The position numbers were made by a program, and so were the translations under genes. Shown here piece by piece: positions 25,533-37,500 of a stretch of 64,000 nt of DNA. Within the stretch, counting starts at the first letter, position 1. Each line of letters starts with the position of its first letter. The notes below the pieces were generated by a model, which was not told where the DNA came from, did not search any database, and saw only the letters and a list, made by a program, of their open reading frames with translations. Origin of the DNA: Apostichopus japonicus (lineage: Eukaryota > Echinodermata > Holothuroidea > Aspidochirotida > Stichopodidae); assembly GCF_037975245.1 (NCBI RefSeq), contig NC_092562.1:21159054-21223053 (forward strand), in the 5' to 3' direction.

Positions 25533-28500
25533 ACGCTTGGCTTGTGTACACGATATCTCAATAAGGAAATGATGTATCATGATGAAACTTGTTGGGTGGA
25601 TAGCCCATAGTAAGAGGAAGATCCCTATTGTTTTTGGTGCCCGCAAAGGTCACCAAAGGTCAGTTAGATGCCAAAAACCAATATATTAAAAACAGCAATA
25701 ACTCCCATTGACAGGGTCCGACATGGTTGATATTTTGGGAGTAGTTGTGAATGGGGTAAGGCATCGTTTCCAAACATAACGGTAATGTGATCGAAGGTCA
25801 ACAAAGGTCAATTAATGATAAAAAACTAGTATTTTTGCGATAACTTGAGAACGAAATGTCCGTTAGGGTTGGGAGTTGCTTCAATGTAATCCAATTGTCG
25901 ACCCGCACCTGGGTGACCCTTGACCTCAATTTGACCTTTGGTGACCTTTACATGTTTTTGGGGATTTTTACAGTTTTGATGCTATTTTCAGATGTCAAAG
26001 GTACCTTCTGAACATAAATGTCAATAGGTTGACCCCGTGTGACCTTTATGTGCGAAGTTATATGGGGTCAAAGTTTTTCGGTCGGAGTTAGGATGGTTGC
26101 ACAGACTTGTCGTTTTGTTTTTTGGAATCAGGAGATTAAACTACATCTGAAACCAAGGTCAAAAGGTCAAAGGTCACATTAGAAAAAATGTGCTTATTTT
26201 GGGAGGAAACGAGCAAAAAAGAAAATGTTTGGTTTTGATGCTAGATTTGGATACCAAAGGTACCTTCCGATCAAAAATGTCAATGGGTTGACCCCCGTGT
26301 GACCTTCGTGTGCGAAGTTATACGAGGTCAAAGTTAATTTTCAGACATTTAATGCAATAACTCCCAGTTCCAAGGTGTGACGTGGTTGATATTTTTGGAC
26401 AAGTTGCAAATGGTATAGGGGAATATTTTCAAACTTAACGGTCATGTGATCCAAGGTCACCAAAGGTCAATTAATGATAAAAAACTAGTATTTTTGCGAT
26501 AACTTGAGAACAAATTGTCCGTTAGGGTTGTGAGTTGCTTCAATGTAATCCAATTGTCGACCCGCATCTGTGTGACCCTTGACCTCAATTTGACCTTTGG
26601 TGACCTCTGGTGACCTTTTTGTGTTTTGTGGATTTTTACAGTTTCGATGCTATTTTCAGATGTTAAAGGTACCTTCTGATCATAAATGTCAATGGGTTGA
26701 CCCCCGTGTGACCTTTGTGTGCGAAGTTATACGAGGTCAAAGTTAATTTTCAGACATGTAATGCAATAACTCCCAGTTCCAAGGTGTGACATGGTTGATA
26801 TTTTTGGAGTAGTTGCAGATGGTATAGGGTAATATTTTCAAACTTAACGGTCATGTGATCCAAGGTCACCAAAGGTCAATTAATGATAAAAAACTAGTAT
26901 TTTTGCGATAACTTGAGAACGAATTGTCAGTTAGGGTTGGGAGTTGCTTCTACGTAATCCAATTGTCCACCCACATCTGGGTGACCCTTGACCTCAATTT
27001 GACCTCTGGTGACCTTTTCGTGTTTTGGGGATTTTTACAGTTTCGATGCTATTTTCAGATGTTAAAGGTACCTTCTGGTCATAAATGTCAACAGGTTGAC
27101 CCCTCGATGAGCTTTGTGTGTGAAGTTATACGAGGTCAAAGTTAATTTTCAGACATTTCAGGCAATAACTCCCAGTGCCAAGGTGTGACAAGGTTGATTT
27201 TGTTGGACAAGTTGCGAATGGTATAGGGGAATATTTTCCAACTTAGCGGTCATGTTATCCAAGGTCACCAAAGGTCAGCTAATGTTAAAAAACTAGTATT
27301 TTTTATTTAGAAAATGGGCAAAGAAAACATGTTTGAATTTTTAGAGTTTTGATGCTCCGTTTAGGTCTCACCGATCAAAAATGTCAATTGGTTGACCTAC
27401 GGGTGACCTTTGTGTGTAAAGTTATGTATACAAGTTCAAAGTTAATTTTTAGACATTTAATGCAATTAAATCCCAATACCAAGGTGTGACACGGTTGATA
27501 ATTTGGGACAAGTTGTGAATGGGGTGGTGGAACATTTTCAGACTTAAAGGTCATGTCATCTGTGGTCACCAATGTTATCATATCTGTTGACCCGCTTGTA
27601 GGTGACCTTATACTTCTTACATTTTCGACGCCATATTTAGATCTCAAAAGTGCCTTTTGATCAAAAATCCGATCACATTTTGTGATCACAAAAGTGTTGG
27701 CTATAGTGTTGGTTACTTTATGTGTACATGTAGGGCCACAATTGCTTGGACTATTTGAGCCCAATCTTGCTTGATAATATGTGTATTGTAATATACCCCA
27801 AGCAAGGAACCACAGTGCCCTTGGGCTCTTGTTGAGTTGTCATTCTTCCTGTGAAAATCTCCGAAAAAAAGTAACGTATTAACTTTGTAACAAGACAAAA
27901 ACAAAATGGATCCCGTTTGGTCTGATGTACAAGATGCAGTTAGGGAGAACTTGACAAGGTTACAGTAGCTACAGTTAACTTAAAAAAGTAGAAAGAAAAA
28001 GTGCCTGCAGCTCACAGGAAAAGTAATGATATTAAAATATTCATCTAATAGTAGGTAATAAAATAACAGTATGATCTATTATGTTTATCTCTTCAGCTTG
28101 CAAAAAACATGAGATACAAGTTGGACAACTTTTTAGAAGTTTTAAACGCTAACAAGAAGACCGTGGAGAACCTCTACAAGAGTGACTTGGAAGGCAGACA
28201 GAATCCGTACAAGAGTTACCGATCGTTACCGCCCACGTCGAGCACAAACTGTTGTAATCTGGTCAATTCAGATCAACTTGAGTAAGTTCTTACATTTTGT
28301 CCTATTTCTACCATAAGTGGGTGTACCGTCTAAATTCCTGGTTGTCAGAAGAACATGTCATCTTCCAAACTTTCTTAAAATGAAATTCAGCCATTTATGG
28401 TCAAATAATTCCAAAAGATAGATTCACCAATCTCATGAACCTGTTTTTGGAAGTACATTGTATTTATCTCACTCCTGTCTTACATATCTTCTATCCACAA

Positions 28501-31500
28501 ATGAACATTCTTGACTAGTTTGTACATAATTGTGTATATTAAAAAAGCCTTGACACTGCATCCTATTAATTCTTCCGTTGTCGTTTGTAAGTAACCCAAA
28601 ATCAGGAAGTTTTTGCGTCTGTTGCAGTGCATCTTTACAATGATTGGATAATTTTAGCATACGTCTGCCATTGCTTTGCAGATACGACTTCATGTTTGGA
28701 GCTAATGTATCCAAGTCCAAGGCCTGTTACTCCATCTCTAAGATGACGTTAGACGGTGCTTTCAATCCCACCGGCAACCTATCTCAAGGTAAGAGTACCT
28801 GTAATTTAACTCCAAAGTCTTTAGTTTCTTGAACATTTCGATAATTGCGTTGAGTCCCTGTCAGTAGCTGCCAAAGGACAGTAGCTGCACACCCCTACTG
28901 CCAAACTGTCTGTTACTGTCTTTGCAGCTTGTGTGTTAGAAACGCTATTATTGTCTCAGGATACATTCCATGTTTGATGTTGGTTTTGAGCTCAAGGGTA
29001 AAGATTTTGAATAATCTTTGCTCATATGTGTAGAAGTCGATGAAAATGAGATCAATGACTAAAACCTGACATCCCTCAAAGGGTAAACCTTGACCACTGA
29101 ATCCTATTGATTGCCCAACCCCCCCAATCCTCCCCCCCCCCTCAAATCTACTTCCCTTCATGATGTAATGACTCAGCTTGATTTATTTGAACTCACATTC
29201 TGTTATCAAATTATATGACTAACCTCTCTTTGTGTGGCTTGTCTCCTTCCATTCAGTGTTTAAGAGAAATTTATTGCGCAACCCAACACTGAAATGGCAG
29301 TACTTCTCATCTGATGAAGGTGTTCACTCTGTGTTTCCTGGAGCTGCTCCAAAGATCTGCTCAACCTCAGAGAAGACTGTTGACATGAGGAACAGGTGAG
29401 CAGCAGGAATTGGGGGTAACTTGATCACCCTCTCAAGTAGGGTGTGTCACTTTAACCAAGATATTTCCAAACTACAAGAACTGATATAGACTTGCGTACT
29501 TTCGAGTACAACAGCATGAGCATGAGAACAAGTAGAATTACCCTTGGGTATGAATATGAGGATTGAGTGCACTGCCTCAAAGGGACAAGTATGAGTACAT
29601 CATTTTGCTTTACGTGCAGGGTTTCGATGATGCTACATGAATAATCTTATATGAATGTGACACACTAGGCTGTAGGGTATAACCAAGATGAACAACATAA
29701 TTCAACCTAAGTAGTACAGCAAAAAGATATGACAAACAATATTCACATCGGCAGCTGATGACTGAGATGGAAAATTTTCTTTTATTGATCATATAGATTG
29801 ATCACTACCAATTATGATGATCATTGAAACCAAAATGCAGTGATAGGAATCCAACTTTTCATTAACCCATGCCATCATCTGACATTAAAAAATTGGCTGT
29901 GAACACTAAATAGCAACAAATAAAGGTTCTTCTGCCTAGTTAACAGAGCAGTTTTATCTAATTAATTGTTAGGATAATTAACATTAGGATGTTTAACAGA
30001 CCCCCCCGCCCCAAGGTATGCTCACGCCTCCAGTGTCACAAACCAGTTACCGCCTCTCACACGAGAAAATCCCAGGGGAAACTCTGGCATGTATATTAGA
30101 TTTCCAAAATGTCCCTAAGTATTACTACAGATTCCTGAGGGCGAGAGTAAGAGTACAAGTGACTATTGCTCGTAACAATATGAGTACAAGCAAGATGCTC
30201 GCTACAATTCTCACTGAGTTTAGTATTTAGTTGTATGACTCACACAATCTGTTTGTATCCATGGTTACTGTATCCATGGTTATTGCATCCATGGTTATTG
30301 CATCCATGGTTATTGCATCCATGGTTATTGTTTCCATGGTCAGTTTTGTTCATCTTGTTTCATATGAACTACCGTGAACTGAAGGGTACTTGTTATGTCT
30401 GTTTTCTAAAGTTCTGTCGTAGTCATGTGATGATTCCCTACAAGAGCATGGTGTCACACCAGAGGATTGTTGTATCCATTTTACATTGAGAGGTAGTCAT
30501 CTGGCATCTTTAGATTAATTTGCTATCTTTATCGCTGAGCAATGAACCAGTTTCACAAGGACACTGGCTTGTTAAGATCGCTCTCATACAATTGTGTAAA
30601 GTTTTATCAATGTAACCATATGTTGGTGTTGTTATGTTTGAATTGTTTCTTTTAATTTTCAGTCCCATGTATGCTGTCACCGTGAGACCGAGACCCAAGC
30701 ATGTCTTAATCTTCATAGATAGAGGGTACGGTATTGGAGAGAATTCTTGGAAGATTGCCAAACAGGCTGCTGAGGTCGCACTCAAATCACTCTGTGAGAG
30801 AGATATGGTGAGTTTTACTATACAAGCTACTAGAGCATGTAACGTCATGACACCCCTTCCCACCCTCCCCCCCTCAAAATACACACCTCTTGATTTCTAG
30901 CAGACATCTGTGCATAATGTTTGTGTTTACTATGCACTGTTCTTTGCTATTACTTATGATAGGATGTGTTGGAAATCATTTTGATAAATCAAACATTTTT
31001 CAAGTAAGAGCGACAGACCGATATCTGTTGTTCAACCGGGAAGTTTAAAATGTACATTAAAGTATCAGTCATTTCTCCCTTTGTCCATATAGTAGACTCC
31101 AGATTCCTACTAAAGCAAATAATTTGTAATTTGAATTAATAAAGCAGATATTTTCTTTGAAAGCTGGAGTCAAGTAAATTGCACCCAGCCGATACAAAAG
31201 ATACAGCCTACAGATCTGTCCAGGCGTAAAATTAAGCCTTTAATTCCGAATAACTAGGACGGACAAAAAATCATGTAAAACGGCATCAGGAACGTTTCGT
31301 AAAATGTACAGCAATATTTCTGTAGTACTACTATTATGATGGTTGTATTGAACTCTGTCATAGTGAGAGCTGTGAAGATGAGCTCCTTATGTTTACTCAG
31401 CTTCACTCATTGTGACAAGTCCATTGACTAAACAGAAATAAACAGAACAGTGAAGAATGAAGTGTCGTCTGTCATCAAGGTTGACGACAAACTTCAGTGG

Positions 31501-34500
31501 AAAGTATTGGCCGGTAGAGATATAAGATGAGTCGAGACTACGGCTGAAAGACGTCAAAATATTTTCATATTTTAAAAAAATGGATGTCATGATTAGCTTG
31601 CCTGAATTAGTAGAATTTCATCCAGAGATTTCGATATAGACTTCTGCCGATTTCAGAATTTTGTAATAATTTTTTTTTGTTTTTTGTGGCTGTCAACTCT
31701 GTTGTCAAGGCTGATGACTCATTGTCACTGTCACGCAACATTAATTTGACAAAGTCATGCAACATTAATTTTGACATAGCTCGAAAAGTTGGTTTGACAT
31801 TCAGGTATTTATAGGTGAGCTATTGCGGTTTGCAATTAGAAGAAATACTTTGCAATTCGAGCATTTGTCAGGTTGCTACTTTGTTGCTCTTGTTTATATA
31901 CCTAACTTTCTACTTTCCTTGACAATTTGTTTTTTCTTCTTATGTTTGTTTCATATTTTGGGAGGGGCAGGAGGGGGGCATTAAATGATTCTATTGTTAT
32001 GATAATGTGAAAGTGTGTTCATGAATTATATTCCTTTAATTATGTGAAGAATGTACAAACAAAAGGGATATGAGCCTGTGGAATGTTATCAATGCCTTCC
32101 TAGATCAGCTTAAGGGTAAAAATGGCCTTTCTGCTAGAAGTGATAAAGCTGTGAGTTCCTCTGTTGTTAGCTCTCCAAATGTGACTATATTAACATGCAC
32201 CATTTCTGCTGGACACCCTCCATATGGAACAGCTGTGTTTAAATTTGGAGGCTCATGCCAGATCGATTGAACAACTACTGTCCTTTGAGAAATAAAAAAA
32301 AGAGGTACTGTAGAATTTTCACATGACCGATGAAAGATCCCAGATTCAATTCTTTGCTCTCTCTTTTTATATTAATGAGTTTGTATGTTTCTTTCATTAT
32401 AGGTGGGTGTACTTAGTGTTGGCTCTACCACTCAATACTGTGAAAGAGATAAATGTTACACTGACCAGCTGGCCCCAGCATCACATCTAACCAAACAGCA
32501 GTTAGTGCACTTCATAAGAGGAATCCAAGCAGAAACAGGTGATTATGGTGGCAGAAGTGGGATTAATTTTAAGTTTTTTTTTTCCCCCCTACAATGTGTA
32601 TTCAAAGATTACCAGCTGATATACTGTCATTACCATCTGTAACATTTTACCTGAGAAGAAACAAAACTGAAGGCATATTTTATAGGATAGAGGAGTCGGG
32701 GTGAAAATATTGAGAATTTTACTATTAGTTTGTTAAATTTACTTATCAAGCACAACCTGCAACTTAAGCAAGGTGTGGGCTCTCTTAGTAAACAAAAAGA
32801 GAAAGTTTCCTTGAAGACATATGGTGATAGGCCATTAAATTTAGCCCCAAAAAAAGTTTGGTATGAAATGCGTTCTTTAACCCTACCATTCCCGCCACGC
32901 AAAGACTCATTAGAATTTTACTGTCGTAACATATGTTCATTGTTTGAAGAGGATGGTTTTACTTTGGCTGAAGACCTGTCTTCCAAGAAACTAAACCAGA
33001 AGGAGTTCTGACACTTTCACCCCAGTTGTACATGTACCAAGTCTACATTACATTTTACATGAAAGTGTCTGCAGGATGATGTGATTGCCAACAAATCAAC
33101 AAATTAATTAGGTTAATCATCTCCTTCTTGCTAAATAATCGTGAAGAAGCACTTCAGAACATCCGCAGGGACCACGGTGCTAACCACTTGTATCTTGTTG
33201 GAAGTATGCAGGAGTTACTCAAATGTAGTCTAACTGAAAATACAGAGTGCCTGGGGTGACAAAACTTTTTGAAGAAAGGGATACATATTAAATATATATT
33301 CGTATTTATGTGTTTGTGTGTGTGTCATGAAAATAAGTTTGTGCAAGTCATGTGTGTTCTCTCCTTTTTGGTGTCAAAGATGATGGTTATTTTTGATGTC
33401 TTTATAATAATAATAATAACTGTTTTTTGTATAGCGCAGGTATCCAGAGCACAAGGCAATGTTCAAATGCGCTCCCATATAAAGGGTCTAACTGTGATAT
33501 TTCTGAAAAAGGATAGTTTTTAACTGTTTTTTGAGATCCGTCTTACTGGATGGAGAAATAGGTGCCTCTTGTTTGGCTATGAGATTGTTCCACAGTCGTG
33601 GGGCCATCACGGAGAAAGCTCGCCCGCCAAAGTTAGTTGAATGAAATGATGGCTCCGCAAGCAAATATTTATTTTGGGACCTCAGCGATCTTATGAAGCT
33701 GGGAAGCTGAGGTTCACTGTAAAGGTAGTTGGTGATTCGATTCATTTGACCTTTTACTCTCAAGAATCACTAAATGTAAGAAGAAGAAAATTCCACGCAA
33801 TTTTTATTCTTTACAAAAGTGTTTTAGGCAGTGTCATAGTATTGTACTACTTACTTGAAACATTTTCAGAAATTAATCAGAAAACGTGGGATGTGTTAAA
33901 CAGTAATTTAAGATAGATCTTTCTCATGTTACTGAAGAAGCTTATATGCATACTGTACAAAACCTGTATGATGGTAGATGCTTAACTGATGTAGCATATT
34001 GTATCACTGAGCATAAATTTAGGTATTTTATCATTGTTAAATTTACACGAAGATGAATTGCAATCATATGTACCAAATAAAGAGAAATCATTAACTAATT
34101 TACTTGACAATTAAAATATGTATCCTCTTTCTCTTAATTCTATTTACAGAACCAACCAATCACACTGAAGGATTACTGAAGGCCTTTGAACTGATTAGGA
34201 ACTCTGCCGCACCCGTGGAGAGTAATAATTCTGTGGCTGGTACGTATGTCACTTGCTCACGCCCCTGGGGGATCGTATCCCTTTAACATGAAACATGAAC
34301 GTCCAGTTGATGAAGATGTAGAAAGATGAAGAATTCCCAATAACTCAAAAAAAAAAGAAAACCTTTCATTGAAAATAATCAACTTGTGGTTGTGTATGGC
34401 CTGATGAGTAATCAAAGGGGGGAATTTTGATCACTTTTCTCCAAAAAAAAAAAGAGAACATAGTAAGAAACCAATGAGAATTAATCATGGTATACAAAGT

Positions 34501-37500
34501 TCATAATTTTTTCATCATACAAGATATTGAGAATAGATGTGTCACATGATATCAGTTAGATCAACTTACTTGAGTATTGATTTAGCATATACAAAAAATG
34601 CCAATCTTTTTGTTGTTTATATTATTGATTATAAAACCATTTCACACAATCATAAAAGGATTGTCAAGTCTGAGACAGAAACATTTATGTTCTTTTGAAT
34701 TTGAAATTTACAATCAGTCCTGATCAAAGTTGATGAAACCAAAATGCATCATTTGAATCTTTGTCGAATGTTCATAATCGTTTATTTTGTTTTCTCTTTC
34801 CTCAGATTCTCTGATTCTTTACATCAGTTCGGGACAGACTCTGGACCTGAATGAAACCAGCGCTATTATCAACACAGTCATTAATGAGAACAGACAATTA
34901 AACAATAGAGTCATTGTTATGACCTATGCTCTGTTAGCAGAAGGTAAGCAGGGTCTTGGGAAATTTGAATTAGGCCATATTTATGACTGACTATCCTTTT
35001 CCTATTGTAACCCCCCCCCCCCCCCAACCTTTTGTTATGTGTTATGTTGTTGGTTTCACCATGGTAGTTGGTTGAGCACTAAGTTACCATTGATAGTATA
35101 GATACTCATCTTTAAGTTTGGTACAAGATAAGTACATTGTATGGACTCGGTATAGAGCAGAGTTTGTTTCCCTGTGATAATCTTGCTTACTGTGCTTCAG
35201 GGGCTGTATTCATGTTGTGTGGATTCCTTTTGTAAATTGACAAATTGTCTAGGGAATAGAGAGATGGATTTACTGTCTGTTTGCAATTATACATCTGTGA
35301 TATATATTCATTAGGTATTAGTAACATCAATGTTTCTCATTAACAGTGATTGATGGGAAACCAAGCATGGTTGAACTTGGATTCCTGAGAGATCTGGCGG
35401 GACAGGATAACGGCATAGCTGAGCAGCACTCAAGCATGATGCCACTTAGACAGGTAAGGGAATGTAATGGTAATATATGTTTATGTCAGGAAGACAAATA
35501 GACATGGTGAGGGGGTGTGAACAGGGCCAAGAATGATGCCACTTAGACAGGTAAGGGAATGTAATGGTAATACATGTATGTGTATGTAAGGAAGACTGAA
35601 ATAAACATGGTGAGGGGGTGAACTAGTCTATGGCATGGTGAGAGGGGTGGACAGGGCCAGGAATGATGCCCATTAGACAGGTAAGGGACTTAAAGGTAAT
35701 ACATGTGTATGTAAGAAAGACTGAAATTAACATGGTGAGAGTTTCGGTAATCACTTTGGCAGGGGTGGGACATGCAATGAAGGTTATCAATAACATTCAT
35801 TTTGTTTTCTGTTCACAGAAAGGAGTGATGACAGTTTTGAATCAGATCAGCGATTTGCCATCGACAGTGGGTCGTTTCTATTCCATATTCCGTCCTCCCG
35901 CTGATTGGGGAGTCACTTACTCTTTACCGTACCAAGATCCTCTCGGAAAAGGTAAGCGTGACCGCAGGCGAACCGGACAGACAAACCTGGGGGGTAGTTG
36001 CTTCATTCCTCTGTTATTTTGAGTAAGAGGAATTAATGGACAATGAATGTCCCCAATTAACCAACTAAAAGTGCCAAACCATCTATCATCAATGATAGAA
36101 TGTGAGCAATCATCAATATGAATGGAAGAGTGATGATTTCATTCCTTAACCCTTTTGCAGAGAATTATCAGTATGAGAATATTATGAGCAGGGATTAATT
36201 TTAAGTGTTAAAATTTTATGTAGCAATTTTTGATGGATCTGAACTTTGGGTCTCTCATAATATACAACAGGTTTTATGTGTACAAAAGCTGTTATTCATC
36301 TTTGTACTTGTCTAGCAGTGGATCCATATCGTGCAAACTCACATCTTACCCACTTCACCCATTGGTTGTATTTGTGAAAGTCATTTCGGGATGGAAGATA
36401 TTCAAATAATCACTCACTTTTCTTGTTTTACAGGGTTGATCATCAGCGTGACCAAGCCTTGCTTCAAGGAAAGTCACTTGATTGGCGTAATCGGCCTTGA
36501 CATCAGCGTCGCCGATCTGCTACAGGAGGTGTCGTACTTCGAAGAGGGCATCAAATCATATGCATTTATGATTGACAAACAAGGTGAGTGGCTCAGAAAA
36601 AGGGGTTAATCGGACTTTGTGTCCCAATTGTCACCGACGTGACAGCCTTTTGATTGACAATCATCATTACCAAATGAACTTTAAGATCATACACCTGATA
36701 ATAACCTCATTCTCTTAAATTATTAAGGCGGCGTTGTAATTGCCAAGGATTTCTAAATTAAATCAATTTGGTGACAGTTCATCGTACAATATCCATTATC
36801 ATATCATGTGTCCGATATATCTCTTTATTCAATGGTATGTTTTTCTATTTTTACTTTCATTTTTACTGTGTTTCACAGGTTACACTGTAGCTCATCCCTC
36901 TCTGACCAAGCCCATCAAGATGACCGGTCCTCCTCTCTTTGCCAACATTGAACACTTTGAAGAAGCCGTGGACTTTGAAACGGTCAAAGCTGCCATGCTA
37001 AGGTATTATAACAGGTCTCTCCTTCTACTAGTATGTTATTGGTCAAATACAAAACACATCTTGTGGCCCTTCTTTAAGACCAAAGTTACAAAGTAAAGAA
37101 AAAATAATGTCCACCCACAGAGTGGTTCAAGAAAGGCCCGTTAAGAGTTATTAATGATTCAATAATGGACTTGAACAGTTAAATCTCTATTGTTGATGTT
37201 GGTGACAATGGTGAATTCACTCCCTCACCATTATCTTATTCCATCCCGTAAATCTTCATCTTGACACAGGTTAGATAAATTTATCTGCTCAACATTGTTT
37301 CGTTTTGCTTTGTCAATAATTTTTATCTTAGCTCATAATTTTGTCATTTGGTCTTATGGTTGTCTTTCAGAGGAGAACCTGGCACTGCGACACTGAAGTT
37401 ACCAGCTGGTACTAGTTCTCTTAAAGAGGTGATCTACTCTTGGCAACCGGTAAGTAACCTACCTTATCCATCCCCCCCCAACATCCACCCCCTCCCCACA

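Larger units (their letters stand above)
25431..27833. repeat. Unclassified 2.4-kb repeat element with internal 400-bp tandem units
   Basis: It starts with a perfect 13-bp-arm hairpin (GGTTCCTTGCTTT, loop TTGC, AAAGCAAGGAACC; 25431-25460) and ends with AAGCAAGGAACC (27800-27811) then CAGTGCCCTTGGGCTCTTG. Between are a (TG)n tract and at least four units of about 300-660 bp, each repeating CTCCCAGTTCCAAGGTGTGA, GATAACTTGAGAACGAA and TGACCTCAATTTGACCT. Units are 80-95 percent alike by eye. No coding capacity. Superfamily not recognised; a Helitron-like or satellite-carrying element is possible. Confidence 0.75.
23208..28096 (+). other. CACHD1: CACHD1 intron 2 (4.9 kb)
   Basis: Bounded by GTAACT and TCTTCAG. 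About half is the nuclear-receptor-site-rich repeat element (25431-27833); it also holds the tRNA-like element at 24817. No coding exon seen. Confidence 0.75.

Noticed and set aside
25291..25646. Frames over the TG tract on both strands
   Set aside because: Val/Cys and Thr/His runs are microsatellite translations.
30235..30489. Frame with PWLLHPWLL repeats
   Set aside because: Created by a 15-bp tandem repeat inside a CACHD1 intron.
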